64,000 nt of DNA from Acetatifactor muris (GCF_024623325.1 NZ_JANJZD010000010.1:116477-180476); one strand, 5' to 3'. Numbered from the stretch's first letter, positions 37,698-47,621 are shown. A program made the numbers and translations. The notes: generated from the sequence alone by a model not told the origin.

Positions 37698-39746
37698 TTA
37701 TTTTCTGTAATTTTCGGCTGTCGCCTGAAACTGTGTGTATAATGTCCTCTGATTGTTCAGCCGCTTGACATGTTCTGTCCGCCGGCCCACGAAACCGTTC
37801 AGCTTGTCCATATATTCCTTCGATGAAATATTTCCGTCCGCAACCATGGTCAGTCCCTTCTCCCAACTGGCGGTCAGCGCCGGATCCAGAAGCGCTTTGA
37901 TAGAGCTTCCAACCACATCGTAAATCATCTCTCCCATCAATGTGGGAGTCAGCACCTGGGTCTTCTTATTCAAAGCCAGATATTCGATGTTCACCAGCTT
38001 TTTCAGAATCTCGGCCCTGGTGGCGCTGGTGCCGATGCCGCTTCCCTTGATCTGGGCCCGCAGCTCCTCGTCCTCAATAAACTGTCCGGCGTTCTCCATG
38101 GTGAGGATGATGCTTCCCGATGTGTATCGCTTGGGCGGAGAAGTCTCTCCCTCCTTGATTTCATAGGAGTCAACTGCCAGTTTCTCGCCCTTTTTCAGCG
38201 TTTCCAGCAGCTTCATAAATTCTCCGTCCCCTTTGATCTCCGTTTCCTCATTTTCTCCGCTGTCCTTCCGCTTTTCTTCCGGAGAAGGAGCCCTGGGAGC
38301 GGTGTTCGGCTTATCGCCGGAATCATCGGTTTTTTTCGCCATGACTTTCAGATATCCCTCCTCTGCAAGTACCTTAAAGCCGGCAAAAAATTTCTCTTCC
38401 TTTACTTTGATGCAAAGCGAAAATTTCCGATATACGGCAGGCGGATAAAAGATGCTTAAGAATCTCCGCACAATAACCTCGTACACCTTTGCTGAGAGAG
38501 GGGCAAGTCCGTTCAGGCCATTTAACCCCTGCCCTGTGGGAATGATGGCATAGTGGTCTGTTATCTGTTTATCGTTCACATATCTTGTCTTTGCGATTCC
38601 TCTGTGGCTCCCTTTCGTCAGGATTTCCGCGGCAAATGCGGCTCCGGGCTGATACCCCCGCAGTCCTCCCAGATTCTTATGTATCTCCTTCGCCACTGCT
38701 GTGGACAGTACTCTGGCGTCTGTCCTGGGATAGGTAACCATCTTTTTCTCGTACAGCTCCTGTACAATCCGCAGTGTTTCATCCGGGCTGATTTTGAACA
38801 TCCTGGAGCATTCGTTCTGCAGTTCCGCCAGATTATAGAGAAGGGGCGGATTTTTATTTTCCTTCTTTCGGGAAATGCTGTCCAACAGGATATCACCCAC
38901 GGGTTCCTCCTGCAGATGCGCAACCAGTTTTTCCGCATCCTCCTTCGCCTTAAAACCATTTTCCTTATAAAGCTTCGGCGACGCATACCAGGAAGAGCCT
39001 TCCACAGCCCGCCATTCTCCCGGGAACGCTTTGTCCTGCAGTATGAAGTTCCCCAGCACTCTGTAAAAAGGTGTCTTGACAAAAGAACGGATCTCCCGCT
39101 CCCTGTTCACAATAATCCCAAGAACACATGTCATAACGCGGCCTACGGAAATCACCGCGCGGTCGCGTTTCAGATAGTCCTTTACCGTTGTGCCGTACTT
39201 CAGGGTGAGGGCACGGGAAAAGTTGATTCCCATGAGATAATCCTCTTTTGCCCGCAGATATGCGGCATCACTCAGATTATCATACTCCTTCAGATCCTTT
39301 GCCTCCCGGATTCCCCGCAGAATCTCCTCTTCTGTCTGAGAGTCAATCCACACACGTCTGCGGTCTTTCCCTTTGACACCGGACATCTGCTCCACCAGCC
39401 GGTATATGTATTCTCCCTCCCGTCCCGAGTCCGTGCACACATAAATCGTAGTGACATCCGGCCGCTTCATCAGAGAGCTCACAATAGTATATTGCTTTTT
39501 GGAACTGTCGATAACCTCATATTTATATTCTTCCGGCAAAAAGGGAATCGTGTCAAAGCTCCAGCGTTTATACCTTTCGTCATAGGCGTCGGGATAGCTC
39601 ATAGTGACCAGATGTCCCACGCACCAGGTGATAATGACCTGATCCGATTCCAGATAACCGTCTCTGGAAGCTGTATTCACTTTTAACGCATTTGCAAATT
39701 CCCTGGCCACACTCGGCTTTTCCGCAATAAATAAACTTTTACCCAC
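37698..39746 (-). CDS. topB: DNA topoisomerase III
   Basis: Type IA topoisomerase of 682 residues that decatenates DNA. Seen: SLFIAEKPSVAREFA at the start, TOPRIM DSGREGEYIYR near residue 110, YLRAKEDYLMGINFSRALT and the catalytic Tyr in VTYPRTDARVLS (near 330). A charged insert with PNTAPRAPSPEEKRKD lies near residue 480. The GTG at 39746 is chosen over a TTG four codons earlier because GGGAG is at the right distance. It follows asd by 47 bp. Confidence 0.93.
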   Translation of the reverse strand: MGKSLFIAEKPSVAREFANALKVNTASRDGYLESDQVIITWCVGHLVTMSYPDAYDERYKRWSFDTIPFLPEEYKYEVIDSSKKQYTIVSSLMKRPDVTTIYVCTDSGREGEYIYRLVEQMSGVKGKDRRRVWIDSQTEEEILRGIREAKDLKEYDNLSDAAYLRAKEDYLMGINFSRALTLKYGTTVKDYLKRDRAVISVGRVMTCVLGIIVNREREIRSFVKTPFYRVLGNFILQDKAFPGEWRAVEGSSWYASPKLYKENGFKAKEDAEKLVAHLQEEPVGDILLDSISRKKENKNPPLLYNLAELQNECSRMFKISPDETLRIVQELYEKKMVTYPRTDARVLSTAVAKEIHKNLGGLRGYQPGAAFAAEILTKGSHRGIAKTRYVNDKQITDHYAIIPTGQGLNGLNGLAPLSAKVYEVIVRRFLSIFYPPAVYRKFSLCIKVKEEKFFAGFKVLAEEGYLKVMAKKTDDSGDKPNTAPRAPSPEEKRKDSGENEETEIKGDGEFMKLLETLKKGEKLAVDSYEIKEGETSPPKRYTSGSIILTMENAGQFIEDEELRAQIKGSGIGTSATRAEILKKLVNIEYLALNKKTQVLTPTLMGEMIYDVVGSSIKALLDPALTASWEKGLTMVADGNISSKEYMDKLNGFVGRRTEHVKRLNNQRTLYTQFQATAENYRK

Positions 39747-39793
39747 ACTGACTCCCAAACCGGATTCTTCAAACTGTCCCGACTGTTATATGA

Positions 39794-40879
39794 TTATCTA
39801 CTTCCAATATATCCCTGTGCCTTCAGGAGTTCCGCACACAGAACAGCTCCCCCTGCGGCGCCCCGCACAGTATTGTGTGACAGGCCCACAAATTTATAAT
39901 CGTAAACGGTGTCCTCCCGCAGACGGCCCACACTGATGCCCATTCCGTTTTCAAAATCTACATCCAGAGCCACCTGAGGCCTGTTGTCATCCTCCAGATA
40001 CTGAATGAACTGCTTCGGCGCGCTGGGCAGATTCAGACGCTGTGGCTCTCCGCTGAAAGCTCTGAGCTTCTCAATCAGCTGCTCTTTCGCGGGCTTTTTC
40101 TTAAATCTGACGAACACAGCCGCCGTATGGCCGTTCAGAACAGGCACTCTGATACACTGACAGGTAATCACAGGGCCGGCCGCCGGAACAATGACGCCGT
40201 TCTCAATCTTTCCCCAGATGCGCAGAGGTTCCTTCTCGCTTTTCTCTTCCTCCCCGCCGATATAGGGGATAATATTTCCCACCATCTCCGGCCAGTCCTG
40301 GAAAGTCTTACCCGCACCGGAAATGGCCTGATAGGTAGTAGCAATCACTTCCTCCGGCTCGAACTCCATCCAGGCCGTGAGCACAGGCGCATAGCTCTGA
40401 ATGGAACAGTTGGGCTTTACCGCCACAAATCCCCTTGTCGTGCCGAGACGTTTCCTCTGGAATGCAATCACATCCATATGACCCGGATTGATCTCCGGCA
40501 CCATCATGGGAACATCCGGTGTCCATCTGTGGGCGCTGTTGTTGGAAACCACAGGAGTCTCCGCTTTCGCATAATCCTCCTCAATCTTTTTGATTTCCTC
40601 CTTCGTCATGTCCACTGCACTGAATACAAAATCAACCTGAGACGCAACCGCCTCCACCTCGTTGACATTCATTACTTTCAGATTCTTTACCGCCTCCGGC
40701 ATGGGCGTATCCATCTTCCACCTGCCGCCTACAGCCTCTTCATAAGTCTTTCCCGCAGAACGGGGACTGGCCGCAATTGTGGTCACTTCAAACCACGGGT
40801 GATTCTCCAGCAGAGAGATAAATCTCTGCCCTACCATACCTGTTCCGCCCAACACACCGACTTTTAATCTTTCGCTCAT
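39794..40879 (-). CDS. asd: Aspartate-semialdehyde dehydrogenase
   Basis: Reduces aspartyl phosphate to the semialdehyde for lysine, methionine, threonine and diaminopimelate synthesis. The 361 residues and motifs fit the archaeal/fungal-type branch: VGVLGGTGMVGQRF (NADP), catalytic Cys in VKPNCSIQSY, and SGAGKTFQDW. The ATG at 40879 follows AAGGAG; a start 12 codons upstream lacks a ribosome site. It lies downstream of argH with a hairpin between them. Confidence 0.95.
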   Translation of the reverse strand: MSERLKVGVLGGTGMVGQRFISLLENHPWFEVTTIAASPRSAGKTYEEAVGGRWKMDTPMPEAVKNLKVMNVNEVEAVASQVDFVFSAVDMTKEEIKKIEEDYAKAETPVVSNNSAHRWTPDVPMMVPEINPGHMDVIAFQRKRLGTTRGFVAVKPNCSIQSYAPVLTAWMEFEPEEVIATTYQAISGAGKTFQDWPEMVGNIIPYIGGEEEKSEKEPLRIWGKIENGVIVPAAGPVITCQCIRVPVLNGHTAAVFVRFKKKPAKEQLIEKLRAFSGEPQRLNLPSAPKQFIQYLEDDNRPQVALDVDFENGMGISVGRLREDTVYDYKFVGLSHNTVRGAAGGAVLCAELLKAQGYIGSR

Positions 40880-40903
40880 CTTTGTTCTCCTTATTTGAGT
40901 TCC

Positions 40904-40935
40904 GCGAAAGCTCATACAGACCCCTGCGCTTTCGC
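40904..40935. other. Intercistronic hairpin between argH and asd
   Basis: GCGAAAGC and GCTTTCGC form an 8-bp perfect stem around a 16-nt loop. On the minus strand no T-run follows, so it is not a standard terminator. It could stabilise or process the mRNA. Confidence 0.6.
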
Positions 40936-40941
40936 TGTTTT

Positions 40942-42318
40942 TCAGTTCTGCAAATATTTTTTATGATCCTCTATCACTTTTTTCATGGCTTCCGGACCCG
41001 GAGCGCCGAGGGTCAGTCTCTTCTCCACGCAGGTTTTCAGGGATACTGCCTCATAGATATCTTCTTCGAATTTATCACTGATTTTCTGCAGTTCTTCCAG
41101 GGAAAGTCTGTCAATGGAAGTGTCTTTTTCCACACAGTACAGCACCAGCCGACCGATAATGCCATGGGCATCCCGGAAGGGCACTCCCTTTCCCACCAGA
41201 TAATCCGCCGCGTCAGTGGCATTGGTAAACCCGTTCATGGCGCTGGCAGCCATACGTTCCTTTCTGAACTTCATGGTGCGCAGCATTCCTGTGAACAATG
41301 TCAGGCAGTCTCTGACCGTATCCATGGCATCGAAGGACAGTTCTTTATCCTCCTGCATATCTTTATTATATGCCAGAGGGATTCCTTTCATGGTCGTCAG
41401 CAGCGCCGTCAGTGCGCCGTATACCCTTCCTGTCTTTCCCCGGACCAGTTCCGCGATGTCCGGATTCTTCTTCTGCGGCATAATGCTGCTTCCCGTGGAA
41501 TAGGCATCATCTATCTCCACAAACTGATATTCATTGGAATTCCAGATAATAATTTCCTCACAGAACCGGCTCAGATGCATCATAATGGTGGACAATGCCG
41601 CCAGATATTCAATCAGATAGTCTCTGTCGGAGACAGAATCCATACTGTTCATGGAAGGCCCTGTGAAGTCAAGCAGTTGTGCCGTATACTCTCTGTCCAG
41701 AGGATAGGTAGTGCCTGCCAGCGCGCCTGCCCCAAGAGGGCAGTAATTCATCCTGTCATAGATATCTGCCATCCGCTGCCTGTCCCGTTTAAACATCTCA
41801 AAATAGGCCCCGTAATGATGAGCCAGCGTGGTGGGCTGCGCCTTCTGCAGATGGGTAAATCCCGGCATATAAGTCTCTGTGTTCTCTTCCATAGCTGCCA
41901 GAATGACACGGAGAAGTTCCTTCAGCAGAGTATCCGTCTCCGTCACATGCTGCCTGGTGTAAAGTCTCATATCCAGAGCCACCTGGTCGTTGCGGCTTCT
42001 TCCGGTATGCATTTTTTTCCCGGCCTCTCCGATTCGTTCAATCAGAGCCGCCTCCACAAAGCTGTGAATATCCTCGCAGCTCTCATCGATTTCCATTGTG
42101 CCCGCATCCACCGCTTCACGGATCTCCGTAAGTCCCCGGACAATGCTGTCCCTTTCCTCCTCCCCGAGGATTCCCTGTCCGGCCAGCATGGTCACATGCG
42201 CTATGCTGCCCTGAATGTCCTGATGAAAAAGGCGCCTGTCAAATCTTATGGACGCATTAAACTCATAGGCTGTCCGGTCCGTCTCCCCGGTAAATCTTCC
42301 GCCCCACAATTGTGCCAT
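40942..42318 (-). CDS. argH: Argininosuccinate lyase
   Basis: Last step of arginine synthesis: splits argininosuccinate to arginine and fumarate. The 458 residues start MAQLWGGRFTGETD. Seen: KKMHTGRSRNDQVALDMR, FTHLQKAQPTTLAHH and the signature TGSSIMPQKKNPDIAELVRG. The ATG at 42318 follows GGAAGGA. It is preceded by its own promoter. No argG is present in the window. Confidence 0.98.
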   Translation of the reverse strand: MAQLWGGRFTGETDRTAYEFNASIRFDRRLFHQDIQGSIAHVTMLAGQGILGEEERDSIVRGLTEIREAVDAGTMEIDESCEDIHSFVEAALIERIGEAGKKMHTGRSRNDQVALDMRLYTRQHVTETDTLLKELLRVILAAMEENTETYMPGFTHLQKAQPTTLAHHYGAYFEMFKRDRQRMADIYDRMNYCPLGAGALAGTTYPLDREYTAQLLDFTGPSMNSMDSVSDRDYLIEYLAALSTIMMHLSRFCEEIIIWNSNEYQFVEIDDAYSTGSSIMPQKKNPDIAELVRGKTGRVYGALTALLTTMKGIPLAYNKDMQEDKELSFDAMDTVRDCLTLFTGMLRTMKFRKERMAASAMNGFTNATDAADYLVGKGVPFRDAHGIIGRLVLYCVEKDTSIDRLSLEELQKISDKFEEDIYEAVSLKTCVEKRLTLGAPGPEAMKKVIEDHKKYLQN

Positions 42319-42383
42319 ATGTTCCTTCCTTTCAAAACCTCTGTACAGCCGGCCAAATTATTGTTCCTTTTTTAACCACACTG

Positions 42384-42412
42384 ATATTACCATAAAAAAA
42401 TTTAGAATGCAA
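42384..42412 (-). promoter_or_regulatory. Sigma-A promoter of argH
   Basis: -35 TTGCAT and -10 TAATAT (preceded by TGG, an extended -10) on the minus strand with a 17-bp spacer. It probably also drives asd and topB. Confidence 0.8.
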
Positions 42413-42436
42413 CCCATGGATAAATCCTGTCTCCAC

Positions 42437-43144
42437 TCAGATAATCAGATCCTTTATCACCTCGCCCGCAATAATCAGTCCCGCCACAGACGGCACAAAG
42501 GCAACGCTTCCACATTTCAGATGCATTCCCGGAACGAGAGGCACCTCTTCCGAATACACAACCTTCAGCTTTTCCACCCCCCGCTTTTTCAGCTCTCTCC
42601 GCATGACCCTTGCCAGCGGACATACCTTTGTGTCATAAATATCCGCAACCCGGAACAGACTTCCATCCAGTTTATTGCCGGCCCCCATACTGCTGATAAT
42701 GGGAATTCCCTTTTCGGCCGCCAGCAGCGCCAGTTCTATCTTTGCCGTTACGGTATCCACGGCATCCACTATGTAGTCATATTCTTCAAAGGGAAAGTCT
42801 CCTGAAGTTTCCGGCAGGAAAAAGCATCTGTGAATTCTCACATTGACTTCCGGGTTAATCTCCAGAATCCGCTCTCTCATCACATCCACTTTATACGCCC
42901 CCACAGTCCTGCCTGTGGCAATAATCTGTCGGTTCAGGTTGCTCGGGCTTACTCTGTCACTGTCTACCAGGTCAAGAGCCCCTATGCCGCTCCGGACCAG
43001 GGCTTCACATACATATCCGCCCACGCCGCCGATGCCGAATACCGCTGCTCTGGATGCTTTCAGCTTATCCATTGCCGCGCTTCCCAGCAGCAGTTCCGTT
43101 CTGGAAAAGATTCCTTCCTTCCCCTCACTCCGGTCTGTTTCCAT
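42437..43144 (-). CDS. tcdA: tRNA threonylcarbamoyladenosine dehydratase
   Basis: E1/ThiF-like enzyme that cyclises t6A to ct6A at position 37 of ANN-decoding tRNAs. The 235 residues contain the ATP-binding Rossmann motif AVFGIGGVGGYVCEAL, DLVDSDRVSPSNLNRQI, VDAVDTVTAKIEL and late CGSVAFVPSVAGL. The ATG at 43144 follows GAGGAG. It lies downstream of miaB, another tRNA-37 modification gene, so they form a functional pair. Confidence 0.94.
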   Translation of the reverse strand: METDRSEGKEGIFSRTELLLGSAAMDKLKASRAAVFGIGGVGGYVCEALVRSGIGALDLVDSDRVSPSNLNRQIIATGRTVGAYKVDVMRERILEINPEVNVRIHRCFFLPETSGDFPFEEYDYIVDAVDTVTAKIELALLAAEKGIPIISSMGAGNKLDGSLFRVADIYDTKVCPLARVMRRELKKRGVEKLKVVYSEEVPLVPGMHLKCGSVAFVPSVAGLIIAGEVIKDLII

Positions 43145-43269
43145 ATCTGAACTCCTCTAATCTATTCTTCATCTGTCTCCATTTCCGGCTGCGTCTTCAC
43201 AGCTGCCCCTTTCGCCAGGTGACTTCCCGGGCATGGAAGCTTTCCGGACAGCTTTCCCGCCAGCATGAC

Positions 43270-44754
43270 TCAGGCAGTGCCTTCGGAGGCACCGGCCTGA
43301 TGTCCGATATAATAAAAGCCATGACATTCGTCCAAAGATACCGGAATCAGCTTCCCTATCATGGATGCATCTCCCGGAATATGTACCACCACATTGTTGG
43401 AAAGTCTCCCTGTGACCATGGCACTGTCATTTACGTTAACCTCTTCTATCAGTGCCTCCATCACAGTTCCCTGATACCTTGCCACCTGACTGCGGGCCGT
43501 ATCCTGCACAGTCTTCAGAAGGCGGTCAAAGCCTTTTTTCACCTCTTCCGCAGGAACCTGGTCTTCCATGGCAGCCGCAGGCGTTCCCGTCCGTCTGGAA
43601 TAAATAAAAGTAAATGCATTATCATATTTCACAGTCCGCACCATATCAATCGTCTCTTCCAGGTCCTCCGCCGTCTCTCCCGGAAAGCCTACAATGATAT
43701 CTGTCGTGATGGCAATATCCGGTATCTCCCTGCGGATACGCTGCACCAGATCAAGATACTGCTCTCTGGTATAGCGTCTGTTCATTCTCTCCAGAATTCT
43801 TGTGGAGCCGGACTGCAGCGGCAGATGCAGATGACGACAGATTTTGGAAGACTGCTTCATCACCTGAATCATCTCGTCCGACAGGTCCTTCGGATGAGAT
43901 GTCATAAAACGGATGCGCTTTAGTCCTTCTATCTGCTCCACACGTCGAAGCAGCTCCGCGAAACTGACGGGCCTGTCCAGTGTTTTCCCATATGAATTCA
44001 CATTCTGTCCCAGCAACATGACTTCCACCACGCCGTCTGCCACCAGTCCCCGGATTTCTCTGAGAATATCCTCCGGCTCCCTGCTCCGTTCCCTTCCCCG
44101 TACATAGGGTACAATACAGTAACTGCAGAAATTATTACAGCCAAACATGATATTAATGCCGGATTTAAATGGAAACTTGCGTTCAGCCGGCAGGTTTTCC
44201 ACGATTTTATCCGTATTCTCCCAGATGTCTGTAATCATCCCCTCCGCTTCCTGAGAAGCACATAAAAGCTCGGCAAACTTGTAGATATTGTGCGTGCCGA
44301 AGATCAAATCCACAAAAGAATAACTTTTCCGAAGCTTTTCAATGACAGAGGGTTCCTGCATCATACAGCCGCAAAGCGCAATCTTCATCTTCGGATTACG
44401 ACGTTTATAACCATTCAGCTCCCCCAGCCTGCCATACACTTTCTGATTGGCATTGTCCCGAACAGTACAGGTATTGTAGATAACAAAATCTGCATTTTCG
44501 TTATCTGTCCTTTCATAGCCCACCGTCTCGAGAATGCCCTCCAGCTTTTCAGAATCACGGGCGTTCATCTGACAGCCGAAGGTAGTCACGCAGGCGGTGG
44601 GAAGACGCCCGCTTTTTTGTTCAAACTTCCGAACCCATTCCCGGCATTTCGCCATAAAGTAATACTGACGGGCAGGTTCTTCTGCCGGCGGCTCTGTGCT
44701 GATATCTATTTTATTCAAATCAATTTTATTGGAAATATTTTCTTCCATATACAT
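43270..44754 (-). CDS. miaB: tRNA-2-methylthio-N6-dimethylallyladenosine synthase
   Basis: Radical-SAM methylthiotransferase acting on i6A37 of tRNA. The 494 residues show the N-terminal UPF0004 domain (TTFGCQMNARDSE, IYNTCTVRDNA, ALCGCMMQEP; three cluster cysteines), the radical-SAM CxxxCxxC in GCNNFCSYCIVPYVRG, and a C-terminal TRAM domain. The first 35 residues are a variable extension rich in acidic and Ile residues. The start at 44754 has an ATG two codons later as alternative. Confidence 0.96.
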   Translation of the reverse strand: MYMEENISNKIDLNKIDISTEPPAEEPARQYYFMAKCREWVRKFEQKSGRLPTACVTTFGCQMNARDSEKLEGILETVGYERTDNENADFVIYNTCTVRDNANQKVYGRLGELNGYKRRNPKMKIALCGCMMQEPSVIEKLRKSYSFVDLIFGTHNIYKFAELLCASQEAEGMITDIWENTDKIVENLPAERKFPFKSGINIMFGCNNFCSYCIVPYVRGRERSREPEDILREIRGLVADGVVEVMLLGQNVNSYGKTLDRPVSFAELLRRVEQIEGLKRIRFMTSHPKDLSDEMIQVMKQSSKICRHLHLPLQSGSTRILERMNRRYTREQYLDLVQRIRREIPDIAITTDIIVGFPGETAEDLEETIDMVRTVKYDNAFTFIYSRRTGTPAAAMEDQVPAEEVKKGFDRLLKTVQDTARSQVARYQGTVMEALIEEVNVNDSAMVTGRLSNNVVVHIPGDASMIGKLIPVSLDECHGFYYIGHQAGASEGTA

Positions 44755-44822
44755 TTTCTCTTGACTTCTTCCCTTTCCAACATATACTGTACAAAAAGAA
44801 GCGGGTTTTTTACCGTACAGCT

Positions 44823-45005
44823 TTATGGCTCAAGCGGGGTGCTCGTTTCTTTTTTTATGTTTATGATATCGTATAAATACAGTTTTCTATTCTCAGAATG
44901 TCTTATCACCAGTTCTGCATAAAATGAACCAGAATATTCATCAGGAAGATCACTGCCAATATATATGGCAGGCACGCAGGCGGCAGGAAGGCCCACCTTC
45001 CCTAT
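44823..45005 (-). pseudogene. C-terminal gene fragment between the AGCS symporter and miaB
   Basis: A 60-codon open stretch after an in-frame stop, ending in a normal TAA. The translation reads like a folded-protein end: LPDEYSGSFYAELVIRHSEN followed by KLYLYDIINIKKETSTPLEP. The rest resembles the C-terminal strand-rich end of phage or ICE-associated nuclease-toxin proteins, which is recalled from general pattern only. No ribosome site of note; GTG at 44996 is possible. The larger gap 44755-45101 otherwise holds only a short inverted repeat (CTGTAC with GTACAG). Confidence 0.5.
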
Positions 45006-45101
45006 TCATGTAAATGGCTGAACAGATTCAGGCAGCATTGCATTCCACGCCATATCATCTGCAGCCGCTGAATATCATCATACCACGAACCTCCATTTAT
45101 C

Positions 45102-46502
45102 TCAATTCTTTTTTCCAGGTCCATACCGCCTTATTTCTCTGCAGGCCTTTCCCGACAAAGCCAGCACACAGATCAGATTCGGCACCGCCATCAGTGCATT
45201 GCAGATATCAGAAAAATTCCAGACAACTTCCAGGGAACACATACACCCCGCAAAAGCCGCCAGCCCATAGGCAAAACGATACCAGAGATTATATTTTGAT
45301 TTCCCACCCATGAGAAACTCAAAAGCTCTCTCCCCCTGATAGGCCCATCCGATAATCGTGGCAAAGGCAAAGAGTACAATGCAGACACTGACAAAGCTGC
45401 CTCCCCACTTCCCCAGCGTGGTGCGGAAAGCAGCCAGCGTCAGGGCCGTGCCGGTGAGAAGCTTCCCTTCCGCATCCACACTTCCCAGCACACCGGAGGC
45501 TGCAAAGGCCAGCCCTGTAATGGTACAGACTACCACAGTATCCAGGAATACTCCCGTCATACTGATATAGCCCTGTCTCACATAGTCCTCCGTGTCGGCG
45601 GCAGCCGTGGTGATCCCGGAAGCTCCCAGACCTGCTTCATTGGAAAAGATGCCTCTGGATACGCCCCAGCGCAGCGATTGGAAAGCAGTTACCGTAACAC
45701 TTCCGAAGATCCCTCCGGATACTGCCTGAGGGTAAAAAGCCGCCGCCAGTATTCCGGCTATGGCTCCCGGCAGCCTGTCAATATGGGTCACAATCACCGC
45801 CAGCGCTCCCAGCAGATAGAAGGTTCCCATAAAAGGAACCAGAATCTGTGTCACTTTTCCGATGACGCCGATTCCTCCCAGCACCACCAGAATCGTCATT
45901 ATCGTCAGAAAAAGCCCTGTATTTTCCTTTGGAATTCCGAACGAAACCCACACAGCGTCCGCAATGGAATTAGACTGGGTCATATTACCCATGCCAAAGG
46001 AAGCCGTGACCGCAAAAATGGCAAACAGCGTACCCAGCACTTTTCCTGCCCTTCTGTTCGGAAATCCATACAGACAGGTATACATTGGCCCGCCTGCAAT
46101 CTCTCCTCTGTCGTTTTTTCCTCTGTATTTTACCGCCAGCATACTCTCCACCAGCTTGGTGGCCATTCCGATAAAGCTCGTGATCACCATCCAGAACAAA
46201 GCGCCCGGACCGCCGAGAACCATTGCCGTAGCTACTCCCACAATATTTCCGATGCCCAGTGTGATGGCAAGCTCTGTGGTAAGAGAAGCCAGAGAAGAGA
46301 CTTTGCCGGACTCTCTCTCTCCGCTTTTCTTACCGCACTTTTTCTCCGGCTCGCTCCCGAAAGCACAGCGAAACGCATATTTTAGATTTTTGAGGGGAAG
46401 AAGATCAAGCCGAAGCATAAGATAACAGCCGGTCCCCAGCAAAAGTGCCAGCATCCACGGCCCCCAGACCAGATCGTCAAGGTATTGAATCGCTTTCTCC
46501 AT
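45102..46502 (-). CDS. Alanine/glycine:cation (Na+) symporter, AGCS family
   Basis: A 466-residue sodium-coupled amino-acid importer with about 11 membrane segments. Seen: LDDLVWGPWMLALLLGTG at the start, the family signature GPGALFWMVITSFIGMATK, GGPMYTCLYGFPNRR and FSNEAGLGASGITTAAA. The ATG at 46502 is the family start. The AGAGG ribosome site sits in the loop of a perfect hairpin whose 3' arm touches the start codon. Confidence 0.95.
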   Translation of the reverse strand: MEKAIQYLDDLVWGPWMLALLLGTGCYLMLRLDLLPLKNLKYAFRCAFGSEPEKKCGKKSGERESGKVSSLASLTTELAITLGIGNIVGVATAMVLGGPGALFWMVITSFIGMATKLVESMLAVKYRGKNDRGEIAGGPMYTCLYGFPNRRAGKVLGTLFAIFAVTASFGMGNMTQSNSIADAVWVSFGIPKENTGLFLTIMTILVVLGGIGVIGKVTQILVPFMGTFYLLGALAVIVTHIDRLPGAIAGILAAAFYPQAVSGGIFGSVTVTAFQSLRWGVSRGIFSNEAGLGASGITTAAADTEDYVRQGYISMTGVFLDTVVVCTITGLAFAASGVLGSVDAEGKLLTGTALTLAAFRTTLGKWGGSFVSVCIVLFAFATIIGWAYQGERAFEFLMGGKSKYNLWYRFAYGLAAFAGCMCSLEVVWNFSDICNALMAVPNLICVLALSGKACREIRRYGPGKKN

Positions 46503-46532
46503 ATTTAGAAAACCTCTGCCGTTTTTCTAAAT
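46503..46532 (-). promoter_or_regulatory. Hairpin with Shine-Dalgarno in its loop, abutting the AGCS start codon
   Basis: On the minus strand, ATTTAGAAAA and TTTTCTAAAT form a perfect 10-bp stem around a 10-nt loop (ACGGCAGAGG). The loop carries AGAGG and the 3' arm ends at the base before the ATG. This could gate translation of the symporter; sequence evidence only. Confidence 0.7.
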
Positions 46533-46552
46533 ATATTGGTACAAGAGCATCT

Positions 46553-47575
46553 TTATGCAAATTCCGGAATCATTTCGTAAATCTGCCGGATTCCCACAGT
46601 CAGATCCGGATAAATATAATTGTAGTCATACTGCACTTCCGGCTCCTCCACATGTATTCCCACTTCCAGACAGGTATCCCCATAAGGCAGATAAAAAGTG
46701 ATTTGGTTCTTCTCCTCCACCTGATACCCCGCAGTCTCCGGTTCCAGGTCATACAGCCACAGCATATCGCTTCCGTCTGTTATTGTAGCCAACTCTTCTT
46801 TTCTCTCCAGATACTCATTAATGTCCATATCCCCCAGCATTTCCATCAGAACATAGAAGTCATTTATACGCTCTGCACTTAAAGCTTCATAATATACCAT
46901 AAAATATGTCCACAGTTCGGTCAGCATAGAATCATACATAAGATAGCGCCGCAGATAATCCCCATACCTGTCCATCCATATTTCCTGACCGTTTTCCATC
47001 TTCAGCCCATAGATAGTACCATCCTCTGCATCCGCCAGTATCTTCAACACGGAACCATTGTCATCCTTCATTTCAATATACCACAGAATGAAATTCACCC
47101 CTGCGGCATAGTCGTCACTGTATATTACATATTGTTTCCAATGGCTCACTGCATAATCTTCTTCCCAGATATTATACGGCAATAATCCACCCTCTATAAA
47201 GGTGGCCGCAATATTCTGATAGATTCCGGCATCCGAATACACATAGTCGCTTACCTCATCCGTTATTTCCAGTTCCTGGGCAGTCATATAGTAAGTTTCC
47301 TTTTCGGCCAGGCCTCCGGCAAAATTGGCCATGCGCGACGCCAGAGATTTCTCATAGGCAGTACTCATCATCTCCACATCCATACTTTCCCGCTGGCCCA
47401 GCACAACATTTCCGCACACAATATCATCCTGTATCCGGAAAATAATCTGCGGCAGGAGAAATGCTCCGGCTACCAGAGCAGTCAGCACCAGCAGCAATAC
47501 TGTATAATTAAAGTAATTCCTCCTGGTTTTTCTTTTATTTGTCCCAACCCTGGTTCTACTCTCCCTCTTCACCAT
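46553..47575 (-). CDS. Membrane-anchored protein downstream of a two-component system
   Basis: A 340-residue protein with a basic N-terminus, one membrane segment (about 24-46: YTVLLLVLTALVAGAFLLP) and a 290-residue extracytoplasmic part rich in Tyr, Asp and Glu. No catalytic motif was recognised. It is third in a run RR-HK-this gene (46 bp after the kinase), the place often taken by a regulator of the sensor kinase. It may modulate the kinase's input; that is inference. The ATG has only a weak ribosome site. Confidence 0.75.
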   Translation of the reverse strand: MVKRESRTRVGTNKRKTRRNYFNYTVLLLVLTALVAGAFLLPQIIFRIQDDIVCGNVVLGQRESMDVEMMSTAYEKSLASRMANFAGGLAEKETYYMTAQELEITDEVSDYVYSDAGIYQNIAATFIEGGLLPYNIWEEDYAVSHWKQYVIYSDDYAAGVNFILWYIEMKDDNGSVLKILADAEDGTIYGLKMENGQEIWMDRYGDYLRRYLMYDSMLTELWTYFMVYYEALSAERINDFYVLMEMLGDMDINEYLERKEELATITDGSDMLWLYDLEPETAGYQVEEKNQITFYLPYGDTCLEVGIHVEEPEVQYDYNYIYPDLTVGIRQIYEMIPEFA

Positions 47576-47621
47576 AAGCGCCTGTATCCCATACCTTCAA
47601 CTCGTTCATTCTCCTGCTCAA

